Assembly: GCF_014698475.1 (NCBI RefSeq)
Contig: NZ_JACJTB010000012.1
Location: 1-64,000, forward strand
DNA: 64,000 nucleotides
Origin: Nostoc spongiaeforme FACHB-130
GTDB taxonomy: Bacteria; Cyanobacteriota; Cyanobacteriia; Cyanobacteriales; Nostocaceae
Reading direction: 5' to 3'
Both the position numbers and the translations under genes were made by a program. Below the pieces are notes generated by a model. That model was not told the DNA's origin. It saw only the letters and a program-made list of their open reading frames with translations, and ran no database searches. This document shows positions 36,637 through 46,683 of this stretch, in pieces; within the stretch, counting starts at the first letter, position 1, and the number at the start of each line of letters is the position of its first letter.

Positions 36637-36972
36637 CAGTCAATCAATTTTGGATGGACTGTGACCACAAGGGTACAGTTGGGGACTTTAAATAAATCAG
36701 ACAAGTTACTATATCAGTCTGATGACGTATAGTAAATCTATCTTAAGTATGTTATGTGAGATTGCTACTCAATACATAATTACTAATGTTCCACTTTTGT
36801 TTGTGCAGCGATCGCTCCCTTAATTTAGGCTAATAGGAGCGATCATTCCTCTATATAGTCAGACCAGATTATTTGGCTGATTAATTTAGTTTTATAGCAA
36901 TTATCAATCATTAGTGAATAGCAAGATCCCCGACTTCTTGAAGAAATCGGGGATCTAAGTTTGAGGAATATA
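36637..36972. other. 336-base spacer with terminator hairpin
   Basis: Holds AGCGATCGCTCCC and AGGAGCGATCATTCC near 36810-36848 facing each other, and the strong hairpin at 36924-36957 behind the GH57 gene. No gene is seen. Confidence 0.4.
36924..36957 (-). terminator. Hairpin downstream of the GH57 gene
   Basis: AGATCCCCGA pairs with TCGGGGATCT around a short loop that itself contains CTTCTTGAAGAA. Located just after the minus-strand GH57 stop. A half copy (AAGTCGGGGATCTGA) occurs near 17735, so it may also be a dispersed palindrome. Confidence 0.5.
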
Positions 36973-39684
36973 CTAATCTAACTGACTTAAAACTGCCCTT
37001 ACATCAACAGCTAACTTTTGACCTAATTTTAATAACTGCCGACATTGACTAGTATCCTGTTTATTAATCAGGCTGGCAAAACAAGCGGGTACTATCTGAC
37101 TGTGCAGACAACTAAAGTATAGTTCTTGAGAACGATAGAGAGAAATACCCAAGTTGAGTTGATATCCCACATCAATCAATCTTTCTAATAGTTGGATATC
37201 GGTGGCAAAACTACCGTTGGTGTCATGTAATAATTGCCAGAGCGATCGCAAAATTAATTGCTCTAATATTTGCTTACCTTCGGGAATATTGAAGCGACAA
37301 CGCAAATGTTTGGCCTCTGTGGCGATCGCTTCTAATTCTACAATGTGATTTCCACAAGATTGCGGTTCTGTGATGTCTTGCTCTAGCGATCGCAATGTCG
37401 TCATACAGCGATATCCTAAAGCAATCTCGGCTGCAACTTGCAATTCTTGGGGTACTTCGAGTTCATCCCGATGAAAGGCCATGAGTACGCCGTAGTTTTC
37501 GCGGTATGTTTGGGTATACAGTTGATCAAGTCGAGTTAAGGTTTCTTGACTAATTAACCGCATAATTCGGTGGCGTTCTTCAGCAAATAAATTCTGTAAG
37601 CTAAAGGTTTCATTGCCAAATACCTGTGTCATCACCAAAATAGTCTGGGCTGCACTGGCTTGCTGGAGTGCGGTAAACAATTTTTCTTTTAACTGGCTGT
37701 AATCACGTCGCCCTGTAAACTGTTGAATGCAGCAGTGAAAATCCCAACCGCCTAAATGCAGCACTGCAAACACTAAATGTTCGCTTTCCCAGGTAATTTC
37801 GGAAACTAATTTTAAATGTCCGACAACTAAAGTCAACGCCCCCATTCGTTGCCGTTGATAGTCTAACTCATTAGTTGTGTAGCAATAAACTCGCTTCTGG
37901 CAATGATGACGCAGTTTACCAGAGGTATCTTGCCCTGGTAAATTGCAAGTCTCTACGGGTCGATGATTATTAAACAGCGAAGTAATGGCATAGTGAGCCG
38001 CAACTTGCTTGAAGCTAACTTGAGCAGTTAACACTAACTGACGATATATTTCACCGCCATGTTTGAATAAGTCTACATTGCTTGGTGCTAAACCCAAACG
38101 TTTGACGAAGCCTTTTTCTAATTGCACACCTGCGACATCTCCCGCCAGTTCTAAGGCGCGGGCGGCGTAACGCAGAATTTGAGTACCTTCTGGGCGAGAT
38201 AGTTCTTCAAAAAACCAGCCGCAACTGGTGAACATTAATAAGGAGTGACGCTGCATTTCTAATAAACGCAAAGCATCTACTTGTTCGGCGGCGTTGAGTT
38301 TGTGGGTTTGATGGCGGGAGAGAAAGCGGCTGACATTGGCGGGTGAGCGATCGCGGATGACTTTGATATACTCATCCCTAGCTAACCAAGGATCTTTGAA
38401 AAATTGCTGCCCATATTCTTCATACACGTCCACTAACTGATCCCGCAGCCAATTTAAGGCATTACGTAAAGGTCGCCGCCATTTTTGATGCCAAACACCA
38501 CCCTCACCACCACAACCACAGTCATCTTGCCATCTATCGACACCGTGGGCGCAACTCCAAGCAGTGACAGGCTTGAGTTCGACTTCCCAAGTCGGGGGGT
38601 TTAAGCTGAGGTAGTGGGCAAAGTTGGTGACTGTCCAACCATGACGGGGAAGTTCTGCTGTAAAGGCGTAGGCGATGGTTTTTTCTGTGCCTTTTTTATG
38701 ATGTCCAAAGGTTTCCCCATCGGTAGCCACAGATATCAATTGGGCGGGACGATGATCCCCACGCACAGCTGAACCTATACGTCCGGCTAAGTGATGGGAA
38801 CTATAGGTGACATCTGTAAAACCCATATCGCGGGATATGGGGCCATCGTAGAAGAAGATATCTATATATTTAGAAGTGTCCGGTGTCGGGAGTGGTGAGT
38901 TGAGAATGTCTCCTTTGTCAACTCCCCATTCTTTATTTCCTTTCAAATAGCAACGATAGGGACGGGTGGGATCAATCTGACTACCGCCAACTTCGTGCCA
39001 TTCTGGTTGGGGATCATTTTTGGTGGGTAGAGGACGACAACGTTGTGCTTGGGATGGTGCCAAGATAATGAAACGAATCCCTTCGGCAATTAAAGCCTCT
39101 ATAGTTGCGTAGTCTACACCTGTTTCTGCTAACCAGATGCCTTCGGGATCACGACCAAAGCGGGATTTGAAGTCTTCTTTGCCCCAGCGAATCTGCGTAT
39201 ATTTATCCCGTTCGTTAGCCAAAGGCATGATGATGTGATTATATACTTGCGCGATCGCATTGCCATGACCTTGCAGGCGATCGGCACTTTTGGCATCTGC
39301 TTCTAATATTCGCTGATAAACCTCCACATCATAGCGTTCTAGCCACGACATCAAGGTAGGGCCAATATTAAAGCTGAGATACTCGTAATTATTCACGATC
39401 CCCATCACTTCGCCTTGGTCATTGACGATTCTGGCAAAGGCATTGGGACGATAGCATTCATAGTGAATCCGCTCATTCCAATCATGGAAAGGTGCAGCAC
39501 TTGGTTGACGCTCAATTGCGTCTAGATAAGGGTTTTCACGCGGTGGTTGATAAAAATGACCATGCACTGTGACATACACACCAGTAGCTGTTTTTAGGGG
39601 ATCATGCTGGTGAGTATCGTGGGTAGTGGGATGATTAATAGACGTAGCGCCAGAGCTGGCTGGCAATTCAGCAGCAGAAGTCAT
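36973..39684 (-). CDS. Glycoside hydrolase family 57 protein, DUF3536
   Basis: 903 residues. The N-terminal GH57 (beta/alpha)7 barrel starts with VYVTVHGHFYQPPRENPYLD, carries the probable nucleophile Glu187 in GIWLAETGVD and the probable acid Asp322 in VATDGETFGHHKKG. The Trp/Cys-rich segment AWSCAHGVDRWQDDCGC is family specific. The C-terminal ~400 residues are the helical DUF3536 region. Such proteins are probably alpha-glucan-acting enzymes (amylase- or branching-like), but the DUF3536 branch has not been assigned. No signal peptide, so cytosolic. Long for the family's core (about 530). Confidence 0.85.
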   Translation of the reverse strand: MTSAAELPASSGATSINHPTTHDTHQHDPLKTATGVYVTVHGHFYQPPRENPYLDAIERQPSAAPFHDWNERIHYECYRPNAFARIVNDQGEVMGIVNNYEYLSFNIGPTLMSWLERYDVEVYQRILEADAKSADRLQGHGNAIAQVYNHIIMPLANERDKYTQIRWGKEDFKSRFGRDPEGIWLAETGVDYATIEALIAEGIRFIILAPSQAQRCRPLPTKNDPQPEWHEVGGSQIDPTRPYRCYLKGNKEWGVDKGDILNSPLPTPDTSKYIDIFFYDGPISRDMGFTDVTYSSHHLAGRIGSAVRGDHRPAQLISVATDGETFGHHKKGTEKTIAYAFTAELPRHGWTVTNFAHYLSLNPPTWEVELKPVTAWSCAHGVDRWQDDCGCGGEGGVWHQKWRRPLRNALNWLRDQLVDVYEEYGQQFFKDPWLARDEYIKVIRDRSPANVSRFLSRHQTHKLNAAEQVDALRLLEMQRHSLLMFTSCGWFFEELSRPEGTQILRYAARALELAGDVAGVQLEKGFVKRLGLAPSNVDLFKHGGEIYRQLVLTAQVSFKQVAAHYAITSLFNNHRPVETCNLPGQDTSGKLRHHCQKRVYCYTTNELDYQRQRMGALTLVVGHLKLVSEITWESEHLVFAVLHLGGWDFHCCIQQFTGRRDYSQLKEKLFTALQQASAAQTILVMTQVFGNETFSLQNLFAEERHRIMRLISQETLTRLDQLYTQTYRENYGVLMAFHRDELEVPQELQVAAEIALGYRCMTTLRSLEQDITEPQSCGNHIVELEAIATEAKHLRCRFNIPEGKQILEQLILRSLWQLLHDTNGSFATDIQLLERLIDVGYQLNLGISLYRSQELYFSCLHSQIVPACFASLINKQDTSQCRQLLKLGQKLAVDVRAVLSQLD

Positions 39685-40331
39685 GTAGTATATTTATCCA
39701 AAACAAAAAACTTGCAGCAACACGGAAAGGCTTGTTTTCCAACCTCATCTACACAGGGTTGGAGACAAAATCCGGTATAGACTAAAACTATGGCTATAGG
39801 ATACAGTTTAATTCCTGAGACAGCAGTCTGACTAGAGTGTGAAATCTGCGTTATCCTATTTCTGTTTCTCAAGTATTACTAATTTTTCAGCTATTTCACA
39901 ATTTTAGATTTTAGACTGACCCCGCAGATAAATCTGGGTATTTGCACCATTTAGGGACTATTGGTCAACATGAATTGTCTTTTAATCTATTAAACTCTAT
40001 TTTCTGTGTAGTATGCTACCTGAAAATTGATAGTTTTGCTACAAAATGTTGCAGAAAATCTGTAAAACACAACGTTAGTTTACATTGTGCATTGATCTGT
40101 TTTCATCAATTTTGATAAATTGCCACGAGTTTAGTAAATTCTCTCAATGGGTTAAGTAAAGGTTGAGAGTATCCTATTGGAGTGCTGAGTTATGAGTACT
40201 GCGGGGGATGAGGAAGAGAAGCAAAACAAGGAAGAATCATTTTTATTAACTCACTTTACTTACTTCACTGCCTCATCTTCCCCATATTTCACTCAGCATT
40301 TTTCCAGGATAACTTTTACTAAAGTAACCAA
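39685..40331. other. 647-base divergent promoter region
   Basis: Between the GH57 and the Ca2+/H+ antiporter genes. It carries a GAGTGCTGAG-type repeat near 40178 and is otherwise AT-rich. No clear promoter boxes and no gene. Confidence 0.35.
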
Positions 40332-41423
40332 ATGTCAGGTAAAAACATTATTTTTTTCGTGCTGTTACTGTTTATTCCCGTGTCGCTGGCGGCGCATTTT
40401 CTCGAATGGGGAGACTTAATTGTGTTTGTCGCTGCTGGTTTGGCGATTTTGCCTTTAGCAGCTTGGATGGGAACAGCAACAGAGGAAATTGCTGTGGTAG
40501 TCGGCCCAACGCTGGGAGGGTTATTAAACGCCACCTTTGGTAATGCGACAGAATTAATCATTGCTTTAGTTGCTTTGAACGCGGGACTGGTTGGTGTTGT
40601 CAAAGCCAGTATCACAGGGTCAATTGTCAGTAACTTATTACTGGTGATGGGTCTTTCGATGTTTTTAGGAGGACTGCGCCACAAAGAGCAAACATTCCAA
40701 CCTATTGTAGCGCGTGTAAATGCTTCTTCGATGAATTTGGCGGTGATTGCTATGTTACTTCCCACAGCAATGAACTATACTTCCAAAGGCATTAATGAAC
40801 AAACTCTCCAAAATCTTTCCTTGGCTGTGGCAGTGGTGTTAATTGTGGTTTACGCCTTGACATTGCTGTTTTCGATGAAAACCCATACTTATTTGTATGA
40901 TGTGGGCGTGGCTGAGGCGGAAGACAATGAAGGTTCCCACGAGAAACCAAATATGTGGTTGTGGACTGGGGTGTTATTGGTTTGTACCTTGCTAGTCGCA
41001 CTGGAATCAGAAATGTTAGTAGATTCCTTAGAAACCGCCACATCCCAATTAGGTTTAACAGCACTGTTTACAGGTGTAATTTTAGTGCCGATTGTGGGTA
41101 ATGCCGCAGAACACGCCACGGCGGTGACTGTAGCGATGAAAGATAAGATGGATCTTTCTGTATCTGTAGCTGTGGGTTCTAGTATGCAGATTGCTTTATT
41201 TGTAGCCCCAGTATTAGTCATCGCTGGGTGGATACTTGGTCAACCAATGGATTTAGATTTTAATCCATTTGAATTAGTAGCCGTGGCTGTGTCGGTATTA
41301 ATTGCAAACAGTATTAGTTCTGATGGTAAATCTAACTGGTTGGAAGGTACTTTGTTGTTAGCTGCATATACAGTTTTAGGTTTTGCTTTTTACTTCCATC
41401 CAGTAATTACCAGTATTGGATAG
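40332..41423 (+). CDS. cax: Calcium/proton antiporter (CaCA family)
   Basis: 363 residues with about eleven transmembrane helices in two homologous halves. The alpha-1 repeat has LGGLLNATFGNATELIIALV and the alpha-2 repeat has VPIVGNAAEHATAVTVAMKD, the GNxxE motifs of CAX exchangers that hold the transported cation. An acidic loop (VAEAEDNEGSHEK) lies between halves. The protein exports or compartmentalises Ca2+ in exchange for H+ at the cytoplasmic or thylakoid membrane. Monocistronic. Confidence 0.9.
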   Translation: MSGKNIIFFVLLLFIPVSLAAHFLEWGDLIVFVAAGLAILPLAAWMGTATEEIAVVVGPTLGGLLNATFGNATELIIALVALNAGLVGVVKASITGSIVSNLLLVMGLSMFLGGLRHKEQTFQPIVARVNASSMNLAVIAMLLPTAMNYTSKGINEQTLQNLSLAVAVVLIVVYALTLLFSMKTHTYLYDVGVAEAEDNEGSHEKPNMWLWTGVLLVCTLLVALESEMLVDSLETATSQLGLTALFTGVILVPIVGNAAEHATAVTVAMKDKMDLSVSVAVGSSMQIALFVAPVLVIAGWILGQPMDLDFNPFELVAVAVSVLIANSISSDGKSNWLEGTLLLAAYTVLGFAFYFHPVITSIG

Positions 41424-41835
41424 TGATAATTATTCAGATAGCGATCGCTGTTACTTTGATGAGCGATCGCTTCTGCTGAGAGATAGAATTAATTTGAATT
41501 TTTGTTCGCTACGTAACCATATTTTTGTATCTTTATCAAGTCTGAAAAATCAAAGTAATTTCTTATTCAAATCTTCTTAACCATCAGAGATACCGCTTCC
41601 GATAGAGTCAATTTTTTATTATCTAGAGTTTATTATTTTCAAGGAAAGCAGGGACATAAAAGCAAATAGACTAGTGATGCTCGATTGTGTCAGACATGAT
41701 TGAGTATTGCTAGGCGATCGCGGTTGTTTATGATTACGCAAAATTATTATATTTTTGATTTTTAGGACACACCATTCCGGAACTACGACAATTTTTCTGT
41801 CAAAGGAAATATGGGTGTTAATAACATCAAAAAAA
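41424..41835. other. 412-base spacer
   Basis: Two HIP1 octamers form an inverted pair after the antiporter (AGCGATCGCTGTTAC and GAGCGATCGCTTCTG, near 41440-41475). The rest is the upstream region of the next gene, with AT-rich stretches. No gene seen. Confidence 0.35.
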
Positions 41836-42438
41836 ATGAGTGATATTGTCCTGCTGATGACGGGCGTGTTAATTGTCAAACAACCATCTCCGTCTCATAT
41901 CAACCAGCAGCCTGTAATTCAGCTAGACAATGGCGTGCAGAAAACACCACAGGGGCAGTCATCTCAATTCGATTTAGATAAACAAAACACGCCGCCTGAA
42001 TTCATGCAGCTTCAAGAAAAACCTCAAGCTACTCTAGTAGCTTTTAATGCTAATTCTGAAAAAAATCTAGTAAAAAAAACAGACAAAAAACCTGCTAAAG
42101 ACTTATATAGCGTATCAGAATTTAAGAACTTTCAACCTGTAAATATCAAGTTTCCACGTTCACAACGCTTCATCACCCAAAAACTGAGTGACGATGAACT
42201 TTTATTAGCTAGGTCTACAAGATTAGGTGGTCGTACTGTACCTAATTTACGTTTTGGAAATTCAGGTCTAGCCGTGAGAGTTTTACAAAAGTTACTCATA
42301 GCTAATGGCTATACAATTCGTGTGGATGGGGTTTACGGTGCATTGACAGAAAGTGCTGTTAAAGCCTTTCAAAATCGTCGCAATATCAATGTCGATGGCA
42401 TAGTCGGGCCAAGAACTTGGTTTCATCTAACAAGATAA
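41836..42438 (+). CDS. Peptidoglycan-binding domain protein
   Basis: 200 residues from the ATG at 41836; an in-frame TTG at 41755 would add 27 residues. The N-terminus MSDIVLLMTGVLIVKQPSPS is only mildly hydrophobic, so secretion is uncertain. A long Gln/Lys/Pro-rich linker follows. The C-terminal ~65 residues are a PG_binding_1 domain: RFGNSGLAVRVLQKLLIANG then YTIRVDGVYGALTESAVKAF and GIVGPRTWFHL. It probably binds cell-wall peptidoglycan. No catalytic domain is attached. It is convergent with the sucrose synthase gene. Confidence 0.75.
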   Translation: MSDIVLLMTGVLIVKQPSPSHINQQPVIQLDNGVQKTPQGQSSQFDLDKQNTPPEFMQLQEKPQATLVAFNANSEKNLVKKTDKKPAKDLYSVSEFKNFQPVNIKFPRSQRFITQKLSDDELLLARSTRLGGRTVPNLRFGNSGLAVRVLQKLLIANGYTIRVDGVYGALTESAVKAFQNRRNINVDGIVGPRTWFHLTR

Positions 42439-42506
42439 GAATAAAAGTAAAAAGTTAAAAGGCAAAAGCTTATTTTCTTTTATCTTTTAACTTTTACCTT
42501 AAATAA
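42439..42506. terminator. Bidirectional hairpin between convergent genes
   Basis: AAAAGTAAAAAGTTAAAAGG faces CTTTTAACTTTTACC across a ~20-base loop. It lies between the convergent peptidoglycan-binding and sucrose synthase genes and could end both transcripts. Confidence 0.45.
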
Positions 42507-44927
42507 TTATCGATATTTATGCTGTTCTAGAAGTTGTTGCGCCCTTGGTTTATAAATTAAGTAAAACAGTGCTTCTAGATAGCGCAATAAATCTTCGCGA
42601 TTTTCTTGGGAAGTAAAATTCCAGAAGCCGTAAATTCTGGCTAAAGATAACAGCTTTGTGGTGTGAATTTTCCAAGTATATGTACTATAAACTCGGTTAA
42701 TTGCTTTTTGAGAAATTGTTTCCCAATAGTCTGAATTTTGTTCGCATTTAGTAACAAAATTTAAAATCTTTGTGGCTGTTTCTGTTACATTTGTGGGGTT
42801 AATGTAGAATCCATTAACTTTATCTTGAATGATTTCTAGCGGCCCGCCAAATTGAGTAGCAAAGGTTGGTAGTCCAGAAATCATTGATTCTAAAATTGTT
42901 AAACCAAAGGCTTCAAATAAAGCAGGTTGGACAAAAATACCTTGATGGTCAGCAATCACGCGATAAATTTCGCCAGAATCGCTTTTTGACAACCTGACAC
43001 CTAACCAACGAATTTTGCCATGAAGATTATATTCATCAATGATGTGATAAAGTTTGATAATTTCGTCACGTTCTTCGTTGTCGTCTGATTCTTCGGTGCG
43101 TAATTTACCCGCAACTAAAATCAAGTTACAATGCTCTTGCAAATCTTTACTTTGACCAAAGCATTCAGCTAAACCAGTCAAGTTTTTAATGCGGTCGAGA
43201 CGCGCCATTGAAAAGATAGGGCGCTTGTTGGGGTCATCGAGTTTGCCGAAAATTTGGCTAGAGTCTTCTAAAGTAAATAACATTTCAGCGAGACGCAAGC
43301 GATCGCTTTCTACCCGTTCTTGAGTCTTGGTGTAGGGGAAGTAATAACTCTCGTTCACCCCCGGCGGGACAACGTTAAATTTCGGGCTGAATAACTCAAT
43401 GCCATTCACCACATGATACAACTCTGGCATGGTGAAGCATTTATAAGACTCATATTGTCCGACACTATCAGGTGTACCGACAATTTCTTGATAAGTGCTG
43501 CTGACGACAAAGTTAGCAGCATTCATAGCTATCAAATCAGCAGTAAATTGTAGAGAGAAATGATATTTATCTTCTAAATCTTGCCAGTAGAGGTTACTGA
43601 ACAAGTATTTAGATTTTTCTAAAGCATGGGCGATATTACACTGAGTAACTTTCATCCGTCGCGCCAAGAGAAAGGCGACTAAGTTCCCATCAGTGTAGTT
43701 ACCCACAATTAAGTCGGGTTTACCGTGGAATTCTGCTAACAATTCTCTTTCTGAGTCGATAGCGAAGGTTTCGAGATAAGGCCAAAACTCAAAGCGAGAA
43801 ATCCAGTTTTGAGTCATGTTGGGATTGAAGTCCCGCAAAGGTACGCGCAAAATCCACGCATTATCTGTACCGTAGACTTTCTCTAACCTTTCGTTACATA
43901 AAGTACCATCACTATTGGGAATCAAGCGCGAGAGAATAATTACTTTTGGTTGGACGTTCAGTCCGTCTAAACCAGCGAGTAAGACATCTTCTTGTAGTTG
44001 CTTTTCTAAATTTCTGGCTTGGTCGAGTACATAAACTACTTGACCACCTGTATCGGGTCTTCCTAAAACTCCCTCTTGTCCAAACCAACCATGTGCGGAA
44101 ACCAAGACGATTCTAAAAATCATCGGGACGCGGGAAATAAATTCTTCGAGAATTTGGGGGGCTGGTGAGTCAATTAATTCATCTAAAATATTCAGGGTTT
44201 CTTGTACTCGTTGGGCGGTGTTACCCCAACCAGGTTCAAAACCCATTGTTTGCAATTGAAAGCGAAATTCATCGTATTGTTCATCACTGGGGCGTTCGTT
44301 GACAAATGCGATCGCTTTTTTAACTTGCTGCGAAAGTTGCTGCTGTGATTGAATCCGATTGTTAATTAGGAGTTGAATGCCGTTATATTGGTGCAGACGC
44401 AAAAAGTTAAATAAGCTTTCTAGCCATTGTTTGGGGTCTTGGAAGAGTTTACTAGAAAGATAACGGTTGAGATACTGCACACCCTTACCAATATTTTTGG
44501 GGTCACGGATAACTGGGGTGTAATCGTAAAAAGGGCCGAAGTCTAATTCTAGCAAGTCGCCTTCGTTGGGATGATATTTATTGACGAGGCGATCGCGCAG
44601 ATCCAGCAGTTCTTGTACTGTCATTGCTTCGGCCGTCAAATCTGCTGTGAGTCGGTAAATTTCTTGACTAGCAATATAAGGGCGGATAATTAAACAAAAA
44701 TTGGAGTCTTCCTGAATAATCTCTTGCGTGTAATAGAGGAGTTTTCCTAAACAAGAAAAACCATTCAACTTTTCGGGTTTCCCGTTTTTAGCACAATATT
44801 CACTATATACATGGAGTATGTCATTTCTCAGTAAATAATTCTTTTCTTGTTGGCGTAATTCACTAATAAAAGCACGCAAATCATTTTTTTCTTCACTTTC
44901 TAGAACTGCTTGAATCAATTCAGACAT
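42507..44927 (-). CDS. susA: Sucrose synthase
   Basis: 806 residues from the ATG at 44927, chosen because GAGGTGA lies six bases upstream; the length equals that known for Anabaena SusA. It reversibly converts sucrose plus UDP/ADP to fructose and NDP-glucose. The N-terminal regulatory part (MSELIQAVLESEEKNDLRAF) is followed by a GT-B glycosyltransferase core with SAHGWFGQEGVLGRPDTGGQ, GNYTDGNLVAFLLARR, FSMARLDRIKNLTGL and PALFEAFGLTILESMISGLP (the E-x7-E motif). In Anabaena SusA feeds sucrose cleavage in relation to nitrogen fixation. Confidence 0.92.
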   Translation of the reverse strand: MSELIQAVLESEEKNDLRAFISELRQQEKNYLLRNDILHVYSEYCAKNGKPEKLNGFSCLGKLLYYTQEIIQEDSNFCLIIRPYIASQEIYRLTADLTAEAMTVQELLDLRDRLVNKYHPNEGDLLELDFGPFYDYTPVIRDPKNIGKGVQYLNRYLSSKLFQDPKQWLESLFNFLRLHQYNGIQLLINNRIQSQQQLSQQVKKAIAFVNERPSDEQYDEFRFQLQTMGFEPGWGNTAQRVQETLNILDELIDSPAPQILEEFISRVPMIFRIVLVSAHGWFGQEGVLGRPDTGGQVVYVLDQARNLEKQLQEDVLLAGLDGLNVQPKVIILSRLIPNSDGTLCNERLEKVYGTDNAWILRVPLRDFNPNMTQNWISRFEFWPYLETFAIDSERELLAEFHGKPDLIVGNYTDGNLVAFLLARRMKVTQCNIAHALEKSKYLFSNLYWQDLEDKYHFSLQFTADLIAMNAANFVVSSTYQEIVGTPDSVGQYESYKCFTMPELYHVVNGIELFSPKFNVVPPGVNESYYFPYTKTQERVESDRLRLAEMLFTLEDSSQIFGKLDDPNKRPIFSMARLDRIKNLTGLAECFGQSKDLQEHCNLILVAGKLRTEESDDNEERDEIIKLYHIIDEYNLHGKIRWLGVRLSKSDSGEIYRVIADHQGIFVQPALFEAFGLTILESMISGLPTFATQFGGPLEIIQDKVNGFYINPTNVTETATKILNFVTKCEQNSDYWETISQKAINRVYSTYTWKIHTTKLLSLARIYGFWNFTSQENREDLLRYLEALFYLIYKPRAQQLLEQHKYR

Positions 44928-45602
44928 ATTCACCTCACAGTCAATAAGTACAAACACGAATAAACACAGATAAACTCTTTCTATCTGTGTTTTACAAAGC
45001 CTATGGACTTCTTGCGTGTTCTTATTTACCTAAAGTATCGAAGATTCCGTATGATTCCCTCTAACTATAGATGGACAATTTTCCTAACTTTAGACTGATT
45101 CAGCAAATTTATTGCTAGAAATGCCTCAATTCCCACTTGATATCGAAAAGCGATCGCCTGATAAATTATCTCCTTTTCTCCTTGGCTTAATTTATCAATC
45201 ACGGCCAATTAAAAAGTAAAATTGTTTTGCTTTAAATGTAAAAAATTCATACTTATTCGTGGTCAGTACACTCATCATTTTATATAGATTTTGTTACAAT
45301 TAATTATCTTAAAGCATTTTTCATCTCCATGAGGTAAATTCCTCTAGTCTTGAGCATCCTAGCCTCTATCAACTTTTACCGCACTCAACTAAAAAATTCT
45401 TTATTCATGCAATTTAAAGTTCTATCAACTAACAAAATCATCACCTAATTTTTAGCAACAAAAATTAATCTTTATGTTGTGATATCAACAATGAGTTTGT
45501 ATTTAAATCACATAAAATCAACTTTTGATATTAGTGAGAATAATTTAAATTTGTCCTCGCTATAATTGCATCACAAAGTAATTAGAAACAGGGACGGTGT
45601 AT
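44928..45602. other. 675-base upstream region
   Basis: Promoter region of sucrose synthase on the minus strand and of the small peptide gene on the plus strand. AT-rich, with one HIP1 site near 45150. A TATAAT box is at 45561-45566. No gene is seen. Confidence 0.35.
45561..45566 (+). promoter_or_regulatory. -10 box of the small peptide gene
   Basis: Perfect TATAAT 36 bases before the ATG at 45603. No good -35 is visible, so an activator may be needed. Confidence 0.4.
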
Positions 45603-45719
45603 ATGCAAGACCATTCACATAAATTAACAACTACCGATCACAGCATAGGCAACATTTTAATTGTCTCATTCATGATATTCTGTGGAATGACTTTTATCTT
45701 TCTTTTAGGAATTTTCTAA
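45603..45719 (+). CDS. Small single-pass membrane peptide (38 aa)
   Basis: An ATG preceded by GGGACGG at suitable spacing opens a 38-codon frame. The His-rich soluble start MQDHSHKLTTTDHSIGN is followed by one hydrophobic helix, ILIVSFMIFCGMTFIFLLGI, ending in F. It has its own TATAAT box upstream and a factor-independent terminator 30 bases downstream, so it looks like a real, separately transcribed gene. The shape fits small subunits of photosynthetic or respiratory membrane complexes, but I do not recognise it. Too short for ordinary gene callers. Confidence 0.5.
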   Translation: MQDHSHKLTTTDHSIGNILIVSFMIFCGMTFIFLLGIF

Positions 45720-46042
45720 CAGTGACATTGGGAAATCAAGGATTTATGGGGAAGCAATCAACTAAATTTGCTTCCCTTTTTAATTAGAATTTACGCAAAA
45801 AACTATGAAACTTATCCAGCCTAGAACTAAAGTTCCAGGCTAATAGCCAAAGTCCGCTTAAGTGGTTTGGAATGAATTTTTGCTTGAGTTTTCTCAGAGA
45901 GGACTTGCGCGATAAGACTCAAAATCAATTCCGAGGCGTGACTTAAAATTAAAGTTTTGATAAAAGTGTGACTGAGATAGCTAAAGGTGATTGTAGCCAT
46001 TCCGGTTTATAACTTTTAATTAGAGTAATTTGTATTATCTAG
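45720..46042. other. Spacer between small peptide gene and tRNA-His
   Basis: Apart from the terminator, the segment 45790-46042 is without gene features. AACTAAAGTTCCAGGCTAA near 45825 is part of a modest inverted repeat. It includes the 3' flank of the tRNA. Confidence 0.35.
45749..45785 (+). terminator. Rho-independent terminator
   Basis: GGGGAAGCA pairs with TGCTTCCC around a 12-base loop, followed by TTTTTAATT. It ends the small peptide transcript. Confidence 0.7.
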
Positions 46043-46116
46043 GGCGAACGATGGGACTCGAACCCACGGATGGTGGTACCACAAACCACTGCCTTAACCA
46101 CTTGGCTACGCTCGCC
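46043..46116 (-). tRNA. trnH: tRNA-His (GTG anticodon)
   Basis: On the minus strand: G-1 then GCGAGCG pairs with CGTTCGC, with discriminator C. D arm GCC...GGC, anticodon stem GTGGT/ACCAC with loop TTGTGGT (anticodon GTG), and T arm GTGGGTTCGAGTCCCAT. The encoded extra G-1 opposite C73 is the histidine identity element. No CCA is encoded. Confidence 0.95.
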
Positions 46117-46228
46117 ATTGACTTATCGATTAATAATCATAGCATCTATTTAGTGATTGAGCAAGGGTTTTTTTCAAGGAACGGACTTTACTAATGTATA
46201 GTCCAGGAACACTAATGGCTATCAGAAG

Positions 46229-46624
46229 ATGACAGTGAGAAATATGAAGCTTTTGACGATGATGGCATTGGCGATCGCTACTAGCATAGCTGTAGTTAGC
46301 GTAGCCATGTCTAAAACCAATCCGACCTCCAAGGAGTATGAAGATTATGCAGTCAATCAACTCACCCAATATCTCAAAAATGATGTGTGTCAAAAAACCT
46401 CAAAGTTGATTGAGAGCTTACTTAATTCTCGCTGTGACAAACTTGTTGATTCCACTAACCCCCAAATGCGAGATTTGATCAGAACAACAACGGAACGGCA
46501 AGATTTTTTGTTGTTCAGTGTGTATCGTACAGATTTAACCCTTGGTGCTTGGCTACCAGGGTACAAGTTTGAAACAGTAGGAGCTTTTCATAATTTTTAT
46601 ACCTACAGTGCTGAACAGCAATAG
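46229..46624 (+). CDS. DUF4359 family protein
   Basis: 131 residues. The N-terminus has a signal-anchor helix (LLTMMALAIATSIAVVSVAM), then a small domain with KEYEDYAVNQLTQYLKNDVC and a conserved-looking pair of Cys, and a C-terminal DFLLFSVYRTDLTLGAWLPG then YKFETVGAFHNFYTY. This is the DUF4359 pattern: small exported or membrane-anchored cyanobacterial proteins of unknown function. The ATG at 46244 is an alternative start. Confidence 0.75.
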   Translation: MTVRNMKLLTMMALAIATSIAVVSVAMSKTNPTSKEYEDYAVNQLTQYLKNDVCQKTSKLIESLLNSRCDKLVDSTNPQMRDLIRTTTERQDFLLFSVYRTDLTLGAWLPGYKFETVGAFHNFYTYSAEQQ

Positions 46625-46683
46625 TCTTCACTAACTCCCGCATCTAAGATTAAGCTTAGTTAGCAAGAGTTACACCTTTACCC

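Noticed and set aside
39681-39872. 63-residue minus-strand ORF overlapping the GH57 start (ATGA)
   Set aside because: Begins at a TTG without a ribosome binding site, composition is not protein-like, and no family features are visible. The stop/start overlap is probably chance.
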